A stretch of 64,000 nucleotides of DNA from Paenibacillus tyrphae (lineage in GTDB: Bacteria; Bacillota; Bacilli; Paenibacillales; NBRC-103111): positions 1 to 64,000 of the forward strand of contig NZ_JAMZAW010000002.1 of NCBI RefSeq assembly GCF_024158745.1, given 5' to 3'. The notes below the pieces were generated by a model. That model had not been told where the DNA came from. It saw only the letters and a program-made list of their open reading frames with translations, and searched no databases. Of this stretch, positions 43,886 to 53,509 are shown in pieces. How positions within the stretch are numbered: position 1 is the stretch's first letter; the number at the start of each line of letters is the position of its first letter. The translations under genes were made by a program, and so were the position numbers.

Positions 43886-45037
43886 ATGAGAAAGCTGGTC
43901 CTCCAAATCGTCCTCCTGGCCTCCCTTGGCCTCGGCCTCATCTTCCAGCCGCTGAGCGCGGCCAAAAGCACCGTCCTTTATAAAGATCAGGTCGCGGTAA
44001 TCATCTACCATCATATCGACGACGACGCCAAGAGCGGCGGGACGATCACCGCACAGCTCTTCAAGGATCAGTTGAGCTTTCTCAAAAGCAAAGGGTACCA
44101 GTTCATCACGCTGAAGCAATTCAAGGCGTACATGGAAGGAGCGCCGGTTCCGAACAACGCGGTGCTTGTGACGTTCGACGACGGATACGAAAGCTTCTAC
44201 GTCAACGCCTATCCCCTGTTGAAGCAAATGCGCGTCCCCGCGGTCAATTTCGTCATCACGGGCGATTTGGAAAATCCGCTCGCCAGCTATATTCCGTCCA
44301 TGTCACGGGACGATATTATGGAAATGACGAGCGATACCAATTTCACCGATTTTCAGTGCCACAGCCATCGTTTTCATTATAAGCTGCCGGGCGGCGGCGC
44401 CGCATTGGTCAGCCGGCTCGTGAAAGACGGCGTCAAGGAAACGGAGGAGCAGTACAAACAGCGGGTCGTCGGCGATACGAAAGCCTGCGTCGGCGCGCTA
44501 AGCGAGCTATATGCGGGGCCGGTCGATTCGTACGCTTACCCCTTCGGCATATACGATAAGACGGCGCTGGAGCATATCCGGCAGGGCGGCATCAAATACG
44601 CGTTCACCGTCGTCCCGGAGATGGCCACCCGCGAGGTGGACCGGCTGCAAATTCCGCGGATCGACGCCGGGAACAGCGGGGTATCACCGGAGCGGCTGCA
44701 TCAAGCGATCCTGCGGCGTGTCGTCGCTCCGATGCCGCCGACGAGTGAAGTACCGCTGGCCGAGACGGTCGGCGCATTCGGCGGCAAGGTCGTGCAGTCC
44801 CATGACGGGACCGTGCAGATCGGCTTCGGAGCGCATCACTGGAGCGGCACAGCTGGCGGCACGAAGCTGACCGCGCCGGACGGCCGGACCCTGGCCCTTC
44901 ACAAACCGCTGACATGGAAAAACAATAAAATCTTCATCACTCTGAAAGATTTAGAACAGACGGTCGGGGGACAAATCGTGTATAATCCAAATGTACAAAG
45001 CTTCGCCTTGCGCCAAACGATCGATACGAAGCCTTGA
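43886..45037 (+). CDS. Exported polysaccharide deacetylase with C-terminal stalk-like domain
   Basis: This 383-residue protein has a signal peptide (MRKLVLQIVLLASLGLGLIF, cleavage near SAAK). The NodB domain carries VLVTFDDGYESF and the metal-binding His pair in QCHSHRFHY, then YPFGIYDKTALEHI. The last 100 residues fit a copper-amine-oxidase-like stalk (RTLALHKPLTWKNNKIFITL). It probably removes acetyl groups from cell wall or matrix glycan. The NodB domain looks like the PgaB/IcaB group. Confidence 0.85.
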   Translation: MRKLVLQIVLLASLGLGLIFQPLSAAKSTVLYKDQVAVIIYHHIDDDAKSGGTITAQLFKDQLSFLKSKGYQFITLKQFKAYMEGAPVPNNAVLVTFDDGYESFYVNAYPLLKQMRVPAVNFVITGDLENPLASYIPSMSRDDIMEMTSDTNFTDFQCHSHRFHYKLPGGGAALVSRLVKDGVKETEEQYKQRVVGDTKACVGALSELYAGPVDSYAYPFGIYDKTALEHIRQGGIKYAFTVVPEMATREVDRLQIPRIDAGNSGVSPERLHQAILRRVVAPMPPTSEVPLAETVGAFGGKVVQSHDGTVQIGFGAHHWSGTAGGTKLTAPDGRTLALHKPLTWKNNKIFITLKDLEQTVGGQIVYNPNVQSFALRQTIDTKP

Positions 45038-45089
45038 CCGGATGTACGCATGAAGCCGAAGCTGAATTCATAATTTAGGATGATGATGG

Positions 45090-45671
45090 ATGGAAAGTCA
45101 TTTTTTAGCTTATTTGTACCGGCTACGGTATATCGAGCGCTGGAGCCTCATGCGGAACGTGCTGAAGGAAAATGTCGCCGAGCACTCTTTTCACGTCTCG
45201 ATTCTGACCCATGTGCTGTGCACGATTGCCAACGAGGTGTACGGCAAGCAGGTGCCGACGGAGCGCGCCGTCAGCATGGCGCTGTTCCACGACGCAACGG
45301 AGGTTTTCACGGGAGACATTCCGACGCCGGTGAAGCACCACAATCCGAAGATTCTTTCCAACTTCCGCGAGATCGAGCAGCTTGCCGCCGAGCGTCTACT
45401 GGACATGGTTCCGGAACCGCTGCGACACGTGTACGACCCGCTGATCGTTGCGAAGAAGGATGCCGATCCCGAGCTGAAAAAATACGTCAAAGGCGCCGAT
45501 CTTCTGGACGCCTATCTCAAATGCGTGTCCGAGCTGTCCGCCGGCAACCGTGAATTTGCCACCGCGAAGAAGCAGATCGAGCAATCGATTGAGGCGATGA
45601 ACATGCCCGAGCTGGACTATTTCCTGCAGCATCTTGCCCCAAGCCTGGAGAAGACGCTCGACGAACTATAG
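45090..45671 (+). CDS. yfbR: YfbR-like HD-domain 5'-nucleotidase
   Basis: This 193-residue protein has HD-domain metal ligands in NVAEHSFHVSIL and LFHDATEVFTGDIPTPVKHH, and a third Asp in KGADLLDAYLKC. Escherichia coli YfbR removes phosphate from deoxyribonucleoside 5'-monophosphates. It lies 52 bases after the deacetylase gene, without clear functional link. Confidence 0.85.
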   Translation: MESHFLAYLYRLRYIERWSLMRNVLKENVAEHSFHVSILTHVLCTIANEVYGKQVPTERAVSMALFHDATEVFTGDIPTPVKHHNPKILSNFREIEQLAAERLLDMVPEPLRHVYDPLIVAKKDADPELKKYVKGADLLDAYLKCVSELSAGNREFATAKKQIEQSIEAMNMPELDYFLQHLAPSLEKTLDEL

Positions 45672-45681
45672 CCCTAACGAA

Positions 45682-45720
45682 AAAGCAGTCCGACGCATTT
45701 CACCCGCGTTAGACTGCTTT
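45682..45720 (+). terminator. Terminator of the yfbR-like gene
   Basis: AAAGCAGTC and GACTGCTTT with a TTTTCTCC tail follow 10 bases after the stop. Confidence 0.75.
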
Positions 45721-45804
45721 TCTCCTATCATTCGTTCCGTTCCTGTCATAACAAGCAGCCGCAGCCCGTAGTATAGTAAAGACAAGTAGCCGGGGGCCGT
45801 CTCC

Positions 45805-46440
45805 TTAGTCAAACAGGGAGTTGCATGCAATCACCAGAAGGATCACCCCGCTGATCAACGTGCCGAATTGTCCCAAGGTGAAGGCCCCAATGCGGACCCC
45901 CGCCACTTTCCGGCCTATCGCGACGCCGACCCAGATCGTAATAAAGCTTCCTTGTGCAGCCGTGAGCGAGATGGCGAGCGGCGACAAATTCATCAGCCCT
46001 GCGCTCAGACCGTTCGTGACGGCATTCGCCGATAGCGCGACTCCCAGAACAACCGATTCGCCGATCCCGATGGAGCCGGATTGATCCTTGTCGGCCTTTT
46101 CGGGATGCTGCAGGAGACCTTTTAACGACGGGCCGTCGGACCGGTCTTCCTTCACCTCGGGAGTCATCGATGGCTTTCGCGGCATCGCCAGCAGCACGAT
46201 GCGCAGCCCGATGACCGTCAAGACGAAGGCTCCGACCACAACAGGAAGAATTCCCGGAAGCACCTCCGAAAGCCACTGTCCGAATAATATCCCCGTTTCG
46301 CTGAACAGAAAACAAATCATGGCGATGATCAGATTCGACAACACGCCGACGCGGATTCGCCGGATCCCATAGGATATCCCTACACCCAAATTATCCAGAC
46401 TCGACGAGACGGCAAAACCTACAATTAACAGCCATGTCAT
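45805..46440 (-). CDS. YtaF/MntP-like membrane protein, second paralogue
   Basis: This 211-residue protein has six helices in two halves with motifs SSSLDNLGVGISYGIRR and GVALSANAVTNGLSAGLM. The Asp of the first half is kept (LDNLG) but the second-half motif reads SANAVTNG, not SLDAFG as in the gene at 14329. It may therefore differ in substrate. Family members are putative Mn2+ or related metal exporters. It stands alone. Confidence 0.75.
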   Translation of the reverse strand: MTWLLIVGFAVSSSLDNLGVGISYGIRRIRVGVLSNLIIAMICFLFSETGILFGQWLSEVLPGILPVVVGAFVLTVIGLRIVLLAMPRKPSMTPEVKEDRSDGPSLKGLLQHPEKADKDQSGSIGIGESVVLGVALSANAVTNGLSAGLMNLSPLAISLTAAQGSFITIWVGVAIGRKVAGVRIGAFTLGQFGTLISGVILLVIACNSLFD

Positions 46441-46571
46441 GCTGTTTCACTCCTTTTCGCTTTATATTGGCATCATATTGAGAAATCGGCAAAAATGTGC
46501 CTATCCGCCTCAACACTGTTGAGAATTTTTCAATATGCTTACTCAACACAAGCAATCGGGGGGAATAACCG

Positions 46572-47234
46572 ATGTCCGATAAGAAAAAAGAACCGGAGCT
46601 GGGCTTAACCTTAAAATCGCTGTTAAAAGGCCGTTCTTTATCCATGCGCAAGCTGAGCCTGCTTACCGGAATCGATACGGCGACGATCTCGCGCATCGCC
46701 AACGGCAAGCAGCAGGCCAAGCCCGACCACCTGCAGCAGTTCGCCGTCCATCTCGGCGTTCCAACGGAGCAGCTGTTTCAAGCGGCCGGCTTCGACGTCG
46801 GTTCCCGCCACTCAGAACAAGGTTCGGATATTTACGCCTCCGTCGAAAGCATCAAGGATGTTCTTCTGTCGTCCAACTTATTCGACCAGCAGTTTACCAC
46901 CGAGCTCGTCGGCAAGGAATTGAGCAAATACGAGCAATATGCCATGACCGAGGAAGGACAGCGGATCATCGTCGACGATTTCCGCACCAAGGTGGAAAGC
47001 GTCAACGGCGCCGGGCCTTTTATCGATGAGCTGCGGCAATTGTATGAGCTGTACTGCCGGGAGGACACGACGCCGGAGAGGCGTGCGATCGCCGGCAGCG
47101 CCCTGCTTTACTTTATTTTGTCGGCGGATATTATCCCCGACTATGTCTTTCCCTTGGGGTATCTGGACGATGCCATCGCAGTACAGATTGTCACCGGCCG
47201 GCTATCGCAAACGGCGGATAAAATCGAACCTTAA
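46572..47234 (+). CDS. XRE-HTH protein with DUF1232 domain
   Basis: This 220-residue protein has an N-terminal XRE domain (RKLSLLTGIDTATISRIANG) and a C-terminal DUF1232/YkvA-like segment (ALLYFILSADIIPDYVFPLG then YLDDAIAV). The middle is helical. It diverges from the YtaF-like gene at 45805-46440. The function is not established for this fusion, which recurs in bacilli. Confidence 0.8.
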   Translation: MSDKKKEPELGLTLKSLLKGRSLSMRKLSLLTGIDTATISRIANGKQQAKPDHLQQFAVHLGVPTEQLFQAAGFDVGSRHSEQGSDIYASVESIKDVLLSSNLFDQQFTTELVGKELSKYEQYAMTEEGQRIIVDDFRTKVESVNGAGPFIDELRQLYELYCREDTTPERRAIAGSALLYFILSADIIPDYVFPLGYLDDAIAVQIVTGRLSQTADKIEP

Positions 47235-47260
47235 CCGCTGGTCCTGTTTCGCATTTTATC

Positions 47261-47413
47261 CTACAGCCACTCGTAACTACACCCTTCCGCCGTAAGAAAG
47301 GCCCGGAAAGGGAGGCATGGGAAACATGGGAGGGCCACCTTCCTCGTTGCGACATATGGACTTGTAGAAAATAACCGTCGAAATCGATTACTACTGCTAC
47401 TGTCCATGTGCAT
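47261..47413 (-). CDS. Small ORF under the M-box; possible gene remnant
   Basis: This 50-codon ORF starts MHMDSSSSNRFRRLFSTSPY after a strong GGAGAGGGGGG. It is basic and cysteine-containing (LPCFPCLPF), with no membrane helix, so it is not a recognisable Mg2+ transporter. It is the only minus-strand frame directly after the M-box. It may be a new small product or what remains after a transporter gene was lost. Confidence 0.35.
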   Translation of the reverse strand: MHMDSSSSNRFRRLFSTSPYVATRKVALPCFPCLPFRAFLTAEGCSYEWL

Positions 47414-47431
47414 GTTTCCCCCCTCTCCAAA

Positions 47432-47660
47432 TGAAAACCCCTCAGTTGACCTGAGGGGTTCGATAAGCGCACAAAAATACACCATCGCTAACCCCCTGGT
47501 CGAGTTTTGGCACTATACAACGTAAAGAGCGCGGTACGCTCTTAGCCACGTTAAGAAAAGCCTTAATCCGGCAGTTCCTGTTCTACCCATTGGCATCTTT
47601 CGATATTTCCGGGCAGTGGCCTATGTTTGTATAGGAGCCTCACCTAACGAGGTCATGTGA
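47432..47660 (-). promoter_or_regulatory. M-box (ykoK) magnesium riboswitch with terminator
   Basis: On the minus strand GTTAGGTGAGGCTCCTATAC, AAACATAGGCCACTGCCCGG, GAAAGATGCCAATGGGT, AACAGGAACTGCCGG and TTAACGTGGC follow the M-box consensus in order. The expression platform ends with the hairpin AACCCCTCAG/CTGAGGGGTT (47436-47460) and a short T-run. A TTGACA lies at 47696-47701 with ATTGAT 17 bases later. M-boxes usually control mgtE, corA or mgtA; none follows here. Confidence 0.85.
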
Positions 47661-47728
47661 TTTACATAGCTCATCAATGCTTGCACTATTTATTTTGTCA
47701 ACCCTTTTTTATCGGTGTGCGATGTGGA

Positions 47729-50278
47729 TCAATTCATCATGCGGGCCAGCAGGGTCACAAACTCTGCCCGCGTCGCTTGGCTTTCCGGACGGAACGTCCC
47801 GTCGGGGAAGCCTATGATCCAGCCTTCCGCTTTCAGCTGCTTCAAAATGCCTACTCCCCAATCCGTCTCTTTTACATCTGCAAAAGGCGACGTTCCTCTC
47901 TGCTTCCCGCTCATCTTCATGCTTCTTGCCATCATGGCGGCCATTTCCATACGGGTAAGGTACCGGTCCGGGGCCAACGATCCGTCGGGATAACCGTCGA
48001 TGATCTCTGCCTGGGCGGCTTTGGCGATGTACGGGTAAGCCCAATGATCGGGTCCAAAATCCGTATAGCGGACTTCTTTTTGCTTCGTCAGCTTTAAACC
48101 TCGGACTAGCACGGCCGTCGCCTCCGCCCGCGTAATCGGTCGATCCGGCATGAACCGGTAATGCTCGTACCCGTCGATGATTTTCCGCTCGGACGCCAGC
48201 TTGATCACCGCCTCGGCCCAATGCCCTTTGACGTCGGCGTATCCGCCAACCAGCGGCTTAACCTCGGCTTTAAGCTCGTAGAACCGGTCATCGAATGCCG
48301 CGTCCGCCGTTAACCGGATGTAATAAACGCCCGGCTGCCAAAGCTGGCTTAGCAGCGCCTCCGACGTGCCGTCAGGATTCGTGACAGAGTCGACCGGCTT
48401 GAGCGTGCCGTTATAGGCGGACATCGTCATCCGTATGTTCTGCGGAATGCCGGATAAACGAAGCTCGACCAGACTTTCCTCTTCGATGTTCAGCGAAAAC
48501 CAGTTTGCGCCGCCGATCTTGTCCAGCAGCCCTTGATATTTCGCTCCGGGCTGCATGACCGTAGCCGAGTACGGCTTATCGTGCGGACCGTTCGGATCGA
48601 GCAGCTTGGGCTTGTATTGGATCGCAAGCGTGTACTCGCCCGTAATGGGAGGGAGATAGCCCTCGGCATTGCTGACGCGGATGTAATAGTCGCCCGGATA
48701 GACGTCCGTCTCCGGAAAATATTCGGACTCCCCTTCGCCGCCCTCGTCGATCGTCTTGCCCTTTTCCCCTCTCTTTTGAACGAACAGCACCGGGTCCATC
48801 CGGTTCGTATCGACGGATAACCGGACGCTGAGCTTGCCTGTTTGCGTAACCGGGAGCATATACCAGTCCTGATCGTTGTTCCGGTGAAACGTTCCTTTCA
48901 AGGTCTGACTTTGCGCCGGAAGCACGTAGGCCTTGTACTGCTTGCCGTTATCGGCATAGGCATCCTTATAAATCTCAAAGGAGGTCGTAAGCTTGAATTC
49001 CAGCTTGTGCTTGGCGGAGGCGTTTTTGAGCTGCAGCTTCAAGTAGCTTTTACCTTTCTTCACCGGCATCGTGACCGCTCCCGCTGCGCTTAAGGAGTAA
49101 TCTTTAACGCCCCCTCCGGCATCCGTATGCGTAACGGCTACCTCCTCCTTCGGATCCAACTCCAGCTCCAGCTTGACGCTTCCGTCGTAAGGCGCCTCGA
49201 AGGTAAACCAGTTCGGATCGCTCCCGTTCTCAAACGACCCGCTGACCGTCTTGCTTACCGAGATGGGGGTGGCCTGCTCCTTCCGGTCGTTCCGCTTGTA
49301 CATGTGCTCCGAATAAGGATCCTTCAGAACGCGGTCGGCGCGCAGCAGACCGTAGCCGGTCCCGGGACTCCAACCGTTCCCGCTGAGGTCCTCGGCCGTT
49401 TGCCGGAGCAAGCTGCGAATTTGATACGGCTTCATCCAAGGATACTTGGACCAGGCCAGAGCGCAAACCGCCGCAACCTGAGGCGCCGCCATGGAGGTGC
49501 CGTCCTTGTGTTCGTATCTCCCGCCGATCCCCGTCGTAAAAACGTCCCACGGCGCCACAAGATCTACCTCGGGACCGCTGTTGGACAGCTTATGCGCCTT
49601 TTTGTCCGCCGCCATGCCGCCGACGGCCAGAACGGTAGGATACGCTGCCGGGTATTTGACGGTGTTTCCCTCGTTGCCGGTGGCGGCGACGAGCAGCACC
49701 CCCTTCGTCTCGGCATAGCGCACGATTTCGCTCATGTAGTCCGAATACTTGTTTAAGCCGAGCGACAGCACGACGATTTTGGCCCCGTGATCGACGGCGT
49801 AGCGGATGCCCTCGCCCAATTTGGCTTCGCTGCCCGTGCCGTCGTTCTCTACCGCCTTCACCGGCATCAGCTTGGCCTTCCACAAAATGCCGGCGATTCC
49901 TTTATCGTTGTTGGCCGCAGCACCGATGATTCCGGCGACATTCGTGCCGTGTCCGTTGTCGTCGCGCGGCGGCTGGCCGGGCTCGATCAAATTGATTCCT
50001 TTTACCAAATTCGGCGTCAGATCCGGATGGTTCAAATCAACGCCCGTATCCACGATCGCAATTACGATCGAGTCGTTACCGGTCGCGACATCCCAAGCCT
50101 CGTTCATATGAATTTGCTGCAGATAGGCTTGCTTCTCCACTAACGGGTCGGTCGGGTAAGCGGAGATTTGCACTTCCCTCGCTTCCTCGGCCGCCAATAT
50201 GGAAGAATGTGGAACAAGGGATGTGCATAGGAGTAAAATGCAAATCAGGACGATGATGTTTACTTTTTTATTCGGCAT
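47729..50278 (-). CDS. Exported subtilisin-like protease with three SLH domains
   Basis: This 849-residue protein has a signal peptide (VNIIVLICILLLCTSLVP). The S8 catalytic triad is visible: Asp in IAIVDTGVDLNHPD, His in DDNGHGTNVAGI and Ser in KDGTSMAAPQVAAV; oxyanion Asn in AATGNEGN. Residues about 340-660 hold two PPC-type beta domains (DPNWFTFEAPYDG, DQDWYMLPVTQTG). Three SLH domains (YADVKGHWAEAVIKLASERK, YTDFGPDHWAYPYIAKAAQA, FADVKETDWGVGILKQLKAE) anchor it to the wall. Confidence 0.92.
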   Translation of the reverse strand: MPNKKVNIIVLICILLLCTSLVPHSSILAAEEAREVQISAYPTDPLVEKQAYLQQIHMNEAWDVATGNDSIVIAIVDTGVDLNHPDLTPNLVKGINLIEPGQPPRDDNGHGTNVAGIIGAAANNDKGIAGILWKAKLMPVKAVENDGTGSEAKLGEGIRYAVDHGAKIVVLSLGLNKYSDYMSEIVRYAETKGVLLVAATGNEGNTVKYPAAYPTVLAVGGMAADKKAHKLSNSGPEVDLVAPWDVFTTGIGGRYEHKDGTSMAAPQVAAVCALAWSKYPWMKPYQIRSLLRQTAEDLSGNGWSPGTGYGLLRADRVLKDPYSEHMYKRNDRKEQATPISVSKTVSGSFENGSDPNWFTFEAPYDGSVKLELELDPKEEVAVTHTDAGGGVKDYSLSAAGAVTMPVKKGKSYLKLQLKNASAKHKLEFKLTTSFEIYKDAYADNGKQYKAYVLPAQSQTLKGTFHRNNDQDWYMLPVTQTGKLSVRLSVDTNRMDPVLFVQKRGEKGKTIDEGGEGESEYFPETDVYPGDYYIRVSNAEGYLPPITGEYTLAIQYKPKLLDPNGPHDKPYSATVMQPGAKYQGLLDKIGGANWFSLNIEEESLVELRLSGIPQNIRMTMSAYNGTLKPVDSVTNPDGTSEALLSQLWQPGVYYIRLTADAAFDDRFYELKAEVKPLVGGYADVKGHWAEAVIKLASERKIIDGYEHYRFMPDRPITRAEATAVLVRGLKLTKQKEVRYTDFGPDHWAYPYIAKAAQAEIIDGYPDGSLAPDRYLTRMEMAAMMARSMKMSGKQRGTSPFADVKETDWGVGILKQLKAEGWIIGFPDGTFRPESQATRAEFVTLLARMMN

Positions 50279-50281
50279 CGC

Positions 50282-52084
50282 TTATGAAAATAACTGCTCC
50301 AGCTCGTCGATCAAGGAACCGACATAGGCGACCGTGCTGCGAATCGGCTGCGGCTCGGACATATCGATGCCGGCGAGCTTCATCAGCTCGAGCGGCCGCA
50401 TCGTGCCTCCGGCCTTGAGTACGTCAAGCCAGCGGTCCACGGCCGGCTGCCCTTCCTCGCGAATGAGCTCGGCTACGGCCGTCGAGGCCGTTAAGCCCGC
50501 CGCGTACGTATACGGATACAGCCCCATATAATAATGCGGCTGCCGCATCCAGGTTAATTCCGCTCCCGCGTCGAAGTCGACCGCATCTCCCCAGAATTCC
50601 GACAGCACGCTTCCCTTCAGCTCGCGGAGCTTTTTCGCCGTCAGCGCCTTGCCCGCTTCCGCCGCCTCGTACACCCTTCTTTGCATGTCGCCTTCCAGCA
50701 GGTGCGTGACGAAATTGTGATAGTAGGTGTTCAGAAGCTGAAGAATCACCCAGCGTTTTAGACGCGGATCGTCGGACTGCTCCATCAGATGCCGGGCAAG
50801 AAGCAGCTCGTTCATCGTCGACGGCGCTTCGATAAAATAGGTGGACGGCCTGTAGTTCGTATACCGTTGATTGCGCGCGGCCAGCATCAGATGGCCCGCA
50901 TGCCCCAGCTCGTGCGCCAGCGTAAAGGCGCTGCGCATGTTGCCCGCCCAGGTGATCAGGATGTAGGAATGCGTGCTGTACGGACTTGAGCAGAAGGCAC
51001 CGGTCGACTTGCCGATATTGTCGGCGTAATCGATCCAGCGCCCGGTCAGCGCCTGCTCCATAAGCTCCGTGTATTCGGGCCCCATCACCCGGAGAGCGTC
51101 CAGAATTGTCCGCCCCGCCTCTTCGAACGTGACCGAAGGACTGAATTCCGGATCGAGCGGAGCTTTCAAGTCGCAGAACCGGATGCGGTCCAAGCCGAGC
51201 ACCCGCTGCTTCAGCCGGGCCAACCGCCGCATGTGCGGTGCCAGCTCCGTACGGATAATATCAAGGATGTTATGATACATCGGAATCGTAACCTGCTGCG
51301 GCTGGAGCAGCATATGCGTCACGGATTCGTATCCGCGCAGCCGGGAAATAACCGTCTGTTTCTTTACTTCGGCGGCATACACGGCGGCAAACGTATTCTG
51401 GTAAGACTCCAGCGTCCCGGTAAACGACTGGTAAGCATTGCGGCGCAGCACGGTATCCGGTGACAGCTCGTAGTCAGTTTCGTACAGTGCGAACGAAACC
51501 GGCCGCGTTACGCCCTCCCCGTCCTCTACGGAAGCGAAGGACATATCTGACAGCTTGCTTCGCTGGTAGATCGTATAGGGGGCTCCCAGCACTTCCCCGA
51601 GCGACGCCAGGACCGCTTCCGTCTCTGCCTGCAGCCGGTGCGGCTTCGTTTCCAGCAGATCCGTCAAGCTTTTGCGGAACGATTCCAACTTCGGTTCCTC
51701 TCCTATGTAACGCTCCAGCCACCCGTCCGGCAGCTCCAGCAGCTCTGAGCGAATGAACGAAAGCGCAGCCCCCGCTTGCGCAGCGACATCTCCGACCCGG
51801 GCAGAATTCGCTTGGTACGCCGGGTTCGTTCCGTCGCCGGACAGCTGCAAGCGGGCATATGTAGCGGCGCGCAAAAGCCGCACGTGCAGCGCCTCCTGGG
51901 CTTCCAGACATTCCAGAAGCAGGCCGGCCCCTTCGTGCAGCTTCCCTTTAAAGCGCTCCATGGACGGAAGAGACTCGGCGATGCCGGTCATCTCGGCTTC
52001 CCAAGCTTCGTCTCCTGCATATAAATCGGCTAAATTCCAAGTGGATTGTGGCTCGACCTGATCTCTTCTTTTTCTCTCTTTCAT
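50282..52084 (-). CDS. pepF: Oligoendopeptidase F (M3B metallopeptidase)
   Basis: This 600-residue enzyme has the zinc motif TLAHELGHAGHL (HExxH) with the third ligand in IEAPSTMNELLLARHLM. It cleaves oligopeptides in the cytosol. ATG at 52084 follows AAAGGAG; the longer frame to 52123 has no better site. It starts three bases upstream of the protease gene region on the same strand, so the two may be co-transcribed. Confidence 0.9.
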   Translation of the reverse strand: MKERKRRDQVEPQSTWNLADLYAGDEAWEAEMTGIAESLPSMERFKGKLHEGAGLLLECLEAQEALHVRLLRAATYARLQLSGDGTNPAYQANSARVGDVAAQAGAALSFIRSELLELPDGWLERYIGEEPKLESFRKSLTDLLETKPHRLQAETEAVLASLGEVLGAPYTIYQRSKLSDMSFASVEDGEGVTRPVSFALYETDYELSPDTVLRRNAYQSFTGTLESYQNTFAAVYAAEVKKQTVISRLRGYESVTHMLLQPQQVTIPMYHNILDIIRTELAPHMRRLARLKQRVLGLDRIRFCDLKAPLDPEFSPSVTFEEAGRTILDALRVMGPEYTELMEQALTGRWIDYADNIGKSTGAFCSSPYSTHSYILITWAGNMRSAFTLAHELGHAGHLMLAARNQRYTNYRPSTYFIEAPSTMNELLLARHLMEQSDDPRLKRWVILQLLNTYYHNFVTHLLEGDMQRRVYEAAEAGKALTAKKLRELKGSVLSEFWGDAVDFDAGAELTWMRQPHYYMGLYPYTYAAGLTASTAVAELIREEGQPAVDRWLDVLKAGGTMRPLELMKLAGIDMSEPQPIRSTVAYVGSLIDELEQLFS

Positions 52085-52170
52085 TTCTGCTTGCTCCTTT
52101 ACATTTGAAGTAGACCGTTCCATCCGTCATAATAAAACAAAATGAAATCATCGATAAGGATGACCGGCTT

Positions 52171-52473
52171 ATGGCATTCGGTATTAAAAGAAAAGAGCTC
52201 GTTCAGTGGAAAGAAGCGGTCACTCGCGGGGAGATCGCTTTTTTAACCCATTTTTGGTTCGACCCGCGGTTCCCGCAGTTTCATTCGGTCACCAAGGTCG
52301 GATGCTCGGATATGAACCGGCTCGTCGCATGGTGCGAGACCAATGGACTTAATCCCCGATATATACACGATCGCGAAAGCTTCCCGCACTACGACCTGAT
52401 CGGACCGAAGCAGATCGAAATTTTGCAAAAGGTAGGGCTCGGGGAACACATCGAACGGTTCAAGCTGTTGTGA
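52171..52473 (+). CDS. Small conserved-looking protein of unknown function
   Basis: This 100-residue protein starts MAFGIKRKELVQWKEAVTRG and contains EIAFLTHFWFDPRFPQFHSV and SFPHYDLIGPKQIEIL. It looks like a compact, cysteine- and histidine-bearing cytosolic protein of a family common in bacilli (possibly that of Bacillus YneQ, from memory). It overlaps the convergent LLM gene by 14 bases. Confidence 0.7.
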   Translation: MAFGIKRKELVQWKEAVTRGEIAFLTHFWFDPRFPQFHSVTKVGCSDMNRLVAWCETNGLNPRYIHDRESFPHYDLIGPKQIEILQKVGLGEHIERFKLL

Positions 52474-53389
52474 CACCTCCCGCAGTTCCCCATACGGCGT
52501 CCGCCAGCAGCTCATACGAACGAAGACGGCTTTCGTAATCGGGCCCCAGCGTCACGATCATAAATTCGTCGACATCGCAATCCCTCTGCAGCTGCTCCAA
52601 TGCCGCCTTCACTTGTCCCGGAGTTCCGATCATCGGCTTGGGCCGGTCCGCTCCACTGCCTTCCTCCGGCTGAAGCAGCCTCTTCGCTTCGGATGCGAGC
52701 CCGTGCGCCTCCTCTTCCGTATCCGCGCACAGGATGCTCACGGCCATGATCACACGCGGAGCGGCCCCCAAGGACGTTGGCCGGAACTCCCGAACGTAGG
52801 CGGAAAGCACTTCCGCCCCGTCCCGGTCGCTCATGAATTGGCCGAAGACGTATCCGGTCCCGAAATCCGCAGCATACGAGGCGCTCTTCCGATTCGTCCC
52901 GAGCAGCCATACCTCCGGATCGGCAGGAGGAACAGGCATGGCCCGGACCGGCACATCCTCCACGCGAAATTCGTCGGCAAGCAAGGCGGACAAAGAACGA
53001 AGCGATTCGGGCAGCTGCCGGACATTTTCCAAAAAATTGCCGCTCAGCGCCATGCTCGTATGCGCCGACCCTCCCGGAGCCCGGCCGATTCCGAGATCGA
53101 TCCGCCCGGGATACAAAGCCGCGAGCAGCCGAAACGTTTCGGCCACCTTGATCGGCTTGTAATGCGGCAGCAGCAGCGCCCCGGAGCCGAGCCGTATCCG
53201 CTCCGTGTGCGCCCCGATATGCGACAGCAGCACTTCCGGCGCAGGGCAGGCCAGCCCCTGCTCCGCGGCCCAGTAGCGCGAATACCCCAGCTTCTCCGCC
53301 GTCTGTGCAAGTCTGCGTGCTTGCGCCAAAGCGGTCGAAGCATCGGCCCCTTCAAGCAAAGGAACAAGATCCAGCAGGCTTAGCTTCAT
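52460..53389 (-). CDS. LLM-class flavin-dependent oxidoreductase
   Basis: This 309-residue protein begins MKLSLLDLVPL and contains GYSRYWAAEQGLACPAPEVL, SHIGAHTERIRLGSGALLLP, YPGRIDLGIGRAPGG and MIGTPGQVKAALEQL, all typical of luciferase-like monooxygenases of the MsnO8 subgroup. It would use FMNH2 or F420-like flavin. ATG at 53389 is chosen for the family start. Confidence 0.88.
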   Translation of the reverse strand: MKLSLLDLVPLLEGADASTALAQARRLAQTAEKLGYSRYWAAEQGLACPAPEVLLSHIGAHTERIRLGSGALLLPHYKPIKVAETFRLLAALYPGRIDLGIGRAPGGSAHTSMALSGNFLENVRQLPESLRSLSALLADEFRVEDVPVRAMPVPPADPEVWLLGTNRKSASYAADFGTGYVFGQFMSDRDGAEVLSAYVREFRPTSLGAAPRVIMAVSILCADTEEEAHGLASEAKRLLQPEEGSGADRPKPMIGTPGQVKAALEQLQRDCDVDEFMIVTLGPDYESRLRSYELLADAVWGTAGGVTTA

Positions 53390-53509
53390 GTGTGTCCATT
53401 GCTCCTCTCTCAGGGCTTGCTTCATTCTTTCTAAGTTTATCCAACATCTGCCGCGTCATCAACTTTGCCGCAGGGCGGATTGGCCTCGGACCTTCAGGAT
53501 CAAAAAGCC

